NCBI GenBank assembly: GCA_030271595.1
Contig: JARXKO010000089.1
Coordinates: 1 to 6,340 of the forward strand
Length of the DNA stretch: 6,340 bases
Reading direction: 5' to 3'
From: Pseudomonadota bacterium
GTDB lineage: Bacteria > Pseudomonadota > Alphaproteobacteria > Sphingomonadales > Sphingomonadaceae
Positions 5,564 to 6,340 of the stretch are shown piece after piece; the stretch's first letter is position 1, and each line of letters opens with the position of its first letter. Made by a program: the position numbers and the translations under genes. The notes under the pieces are model-generated. The model saw nothing but the letters and a program-made list of their open reading frames with translations, was not told the origin of the DNA and made no database searches.

Positions 5564-6340
5564 TCAACTGATGCAGTTTGTGGCTCGCCCTGCCGCTTCG
5601 AACATGGCGAGGATTTCGCCGACCTGGGCGGCGCTGTGCTCGGCGCACAGCGAGCAACGCAAAAGGGTCATCCCGGCCGGGGTTGCGGGCGGACGGGCAA
5701 GATTGACGTACAGACCCTCATCGAGCAGCGCCTGCCACATCCTCGCCCCGGTTTCGAGGTCGGGCATGATGACCGCGATGATCGCCGATTGTGGTTCGTC
5801 GGTGCCGAGCGTGAAGCCGAGCTGTTTGAGGCCGGCGTGGAGGCGCTTCGAATTTTCCCACAAATGCGCGCGCTTGTCCTTGCCTGCCATCAGCTTGCGG
5901 ATCGAGGTCGCGGCGGTCGCCACCACCGAGGGCGGAAGCGAGGCAGTGAAGACGTAGGGCCGGGTGACCAGGCGGAGAATTTCGAACTTGGGATGGTTGG
6001 AGACGCAAAAGCCGCCGACCGTCCCGACCGACTTGGAAAAGGTGCCGATGATGAAGTCGCAATCGTCGATGACGCCCTGGGCTTCGGCGACGCCGCGGCC
6101 GTGCTCCCCGATGAAGCCCATCGAATGGGCCTCGTCGACCAGCACCGTGGCGCCATATTTCTTGGCCAGGGGGACCATCTTGTCGAGCGGAGCGACATCG
6201 CCGAGCATCGAATAGACGCCTTCGAGGATGACCAATTTGCCAGCCCCGTCGGGGACCCGCTTGAGGCGTTTTTCAAGCGCGTCGAGGTCGTTGTGGCGGA
6301 ACGGCACGATCTGGGCATTGCCGAGCGCGCAGCCGTCGTA
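5564..6340 (-). CDS. spt: Serine palmitoyltransferase, sphingolipid biosynthesis (partial, C-terminal 258 residues)
   Basis: The gene enters from the right edge, and the visible 258 codons end at TGA 5564-5566. It is a fold-type I PLP enzyme of the alpha-oxoamine synthase family: LVDEAHSMGF (67-76 of the visible part), GTFSKSVGTVGGF with the PLP lysine at visible 103, ARPPATP (215-221) and LLRCS (226-230). Against my memory of Sphingomonas paucimobilis Spt (420 residues), identity is high and ungapped here. With an offset of 162, visible Asp69, His72, Lys103 and Arg216 match its Asp231, His234, Lys265 and Arg378. The substrate-stacking His159 would fall just outside the window. Spt condenses L-serine with palmitoyl-CoA to 3-ketodihydrosphingosine, the committed cytoplasmic step to bacterial sphingolipids. 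Relatives AONS (BioF), KBL and ALAS share the fold, but stretches such as KLVILEGVYSMLGD and RPYVFTASLPPSVVAT fit Spt best. The missing N-terminal part is about 160 residues. Confidence 0.93.
   Translation of the reverse strand, partial: YDGCALGNAQIVPFRHNDLDALEKRLKRVPDGAGKLVILEGVYSMLGDVAPLDKMVPLAKKYGATVLVDEAHSMGFIGEHGRGVAEAQGVIDDCDFIIGTFSKSVGTVGGFCVSNHPKFEILRLVTRPYVFTASLPPSVVATAATSIRKLMAGKDKRAHLWENSKRLHAGLKQLGFTLGTDEPQSAIIAVIMPDLETGARMWQALLDEGLYVNLARPPATPAGMTLLRCSLCAEHSAAQVGEILAMFEAAGRATNCIS

Overview
The window is GC-rich, densely packed and most like a member of the Sphingomonadales (Alphaproteobacteria). The strongest taxonomic clue is the gene at the right edge. Its protein matches, almost residue for residue over long stretches, what I remember of the soluble serine palmitoyltransferase of Sphingomonas paucimobilis. 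High G/C at third codon positions and a CGTCATTGCGAG-type palindromic repeat fit the same group.

Layout from left to right. (1) Positions 1-1459, minus strand: an lptF-lptG operon for the LPS-export permease, with a 4-bp ATGA stop/start overlap; lptG is cut by the left edge. (2) Positions 1460-1616: a divergent intergenic region holding a possible 33-codon basic ORF whose stop overlaps the GTG start of the next gene. (3) Positions 1617-3564, plus strand: a two-gene unit made of a diacylglycerol-kinase-family lipid kinase and a Tam41/Mmp37-like nucleotidyltransferase (CDP-lipid synthase type). An 83-bp palindromic repeat lies between them. (4) Positions 3521-5506, minus strand: an orphan hybrid histidine kinase (CHASE3, HisKA, HATPase, receiver). 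Its 3' end overlaps the Tam41-like gene tail to tail by 44 bp. (5) Positions 5564-6340, minus strand: the C-terminal 258 residues of serine palmitoyltransferase, cut by the right edge.

Taken together, the window is an envelope-lipid neighbourhood. Spt starts sphingoid-base synthesis. The lipid kinase phosphorylates a lipid alcohol, which could be diacylglycerol or ceramide. The Tam41-like enzyme would turn a phospholipid acid plus CTP into a CDP-lipid. LptFG extracts a lipid-anchored glycan from the inner membrane. The most interesting proposal is that the kinase and nucleotidyltransferase form a consecutive two-step lipid-activation module, which beside spt may act on sphingolipids. The domain assignments rest on motifs seen in the sequence; the substrates and the joint pathway are inference.
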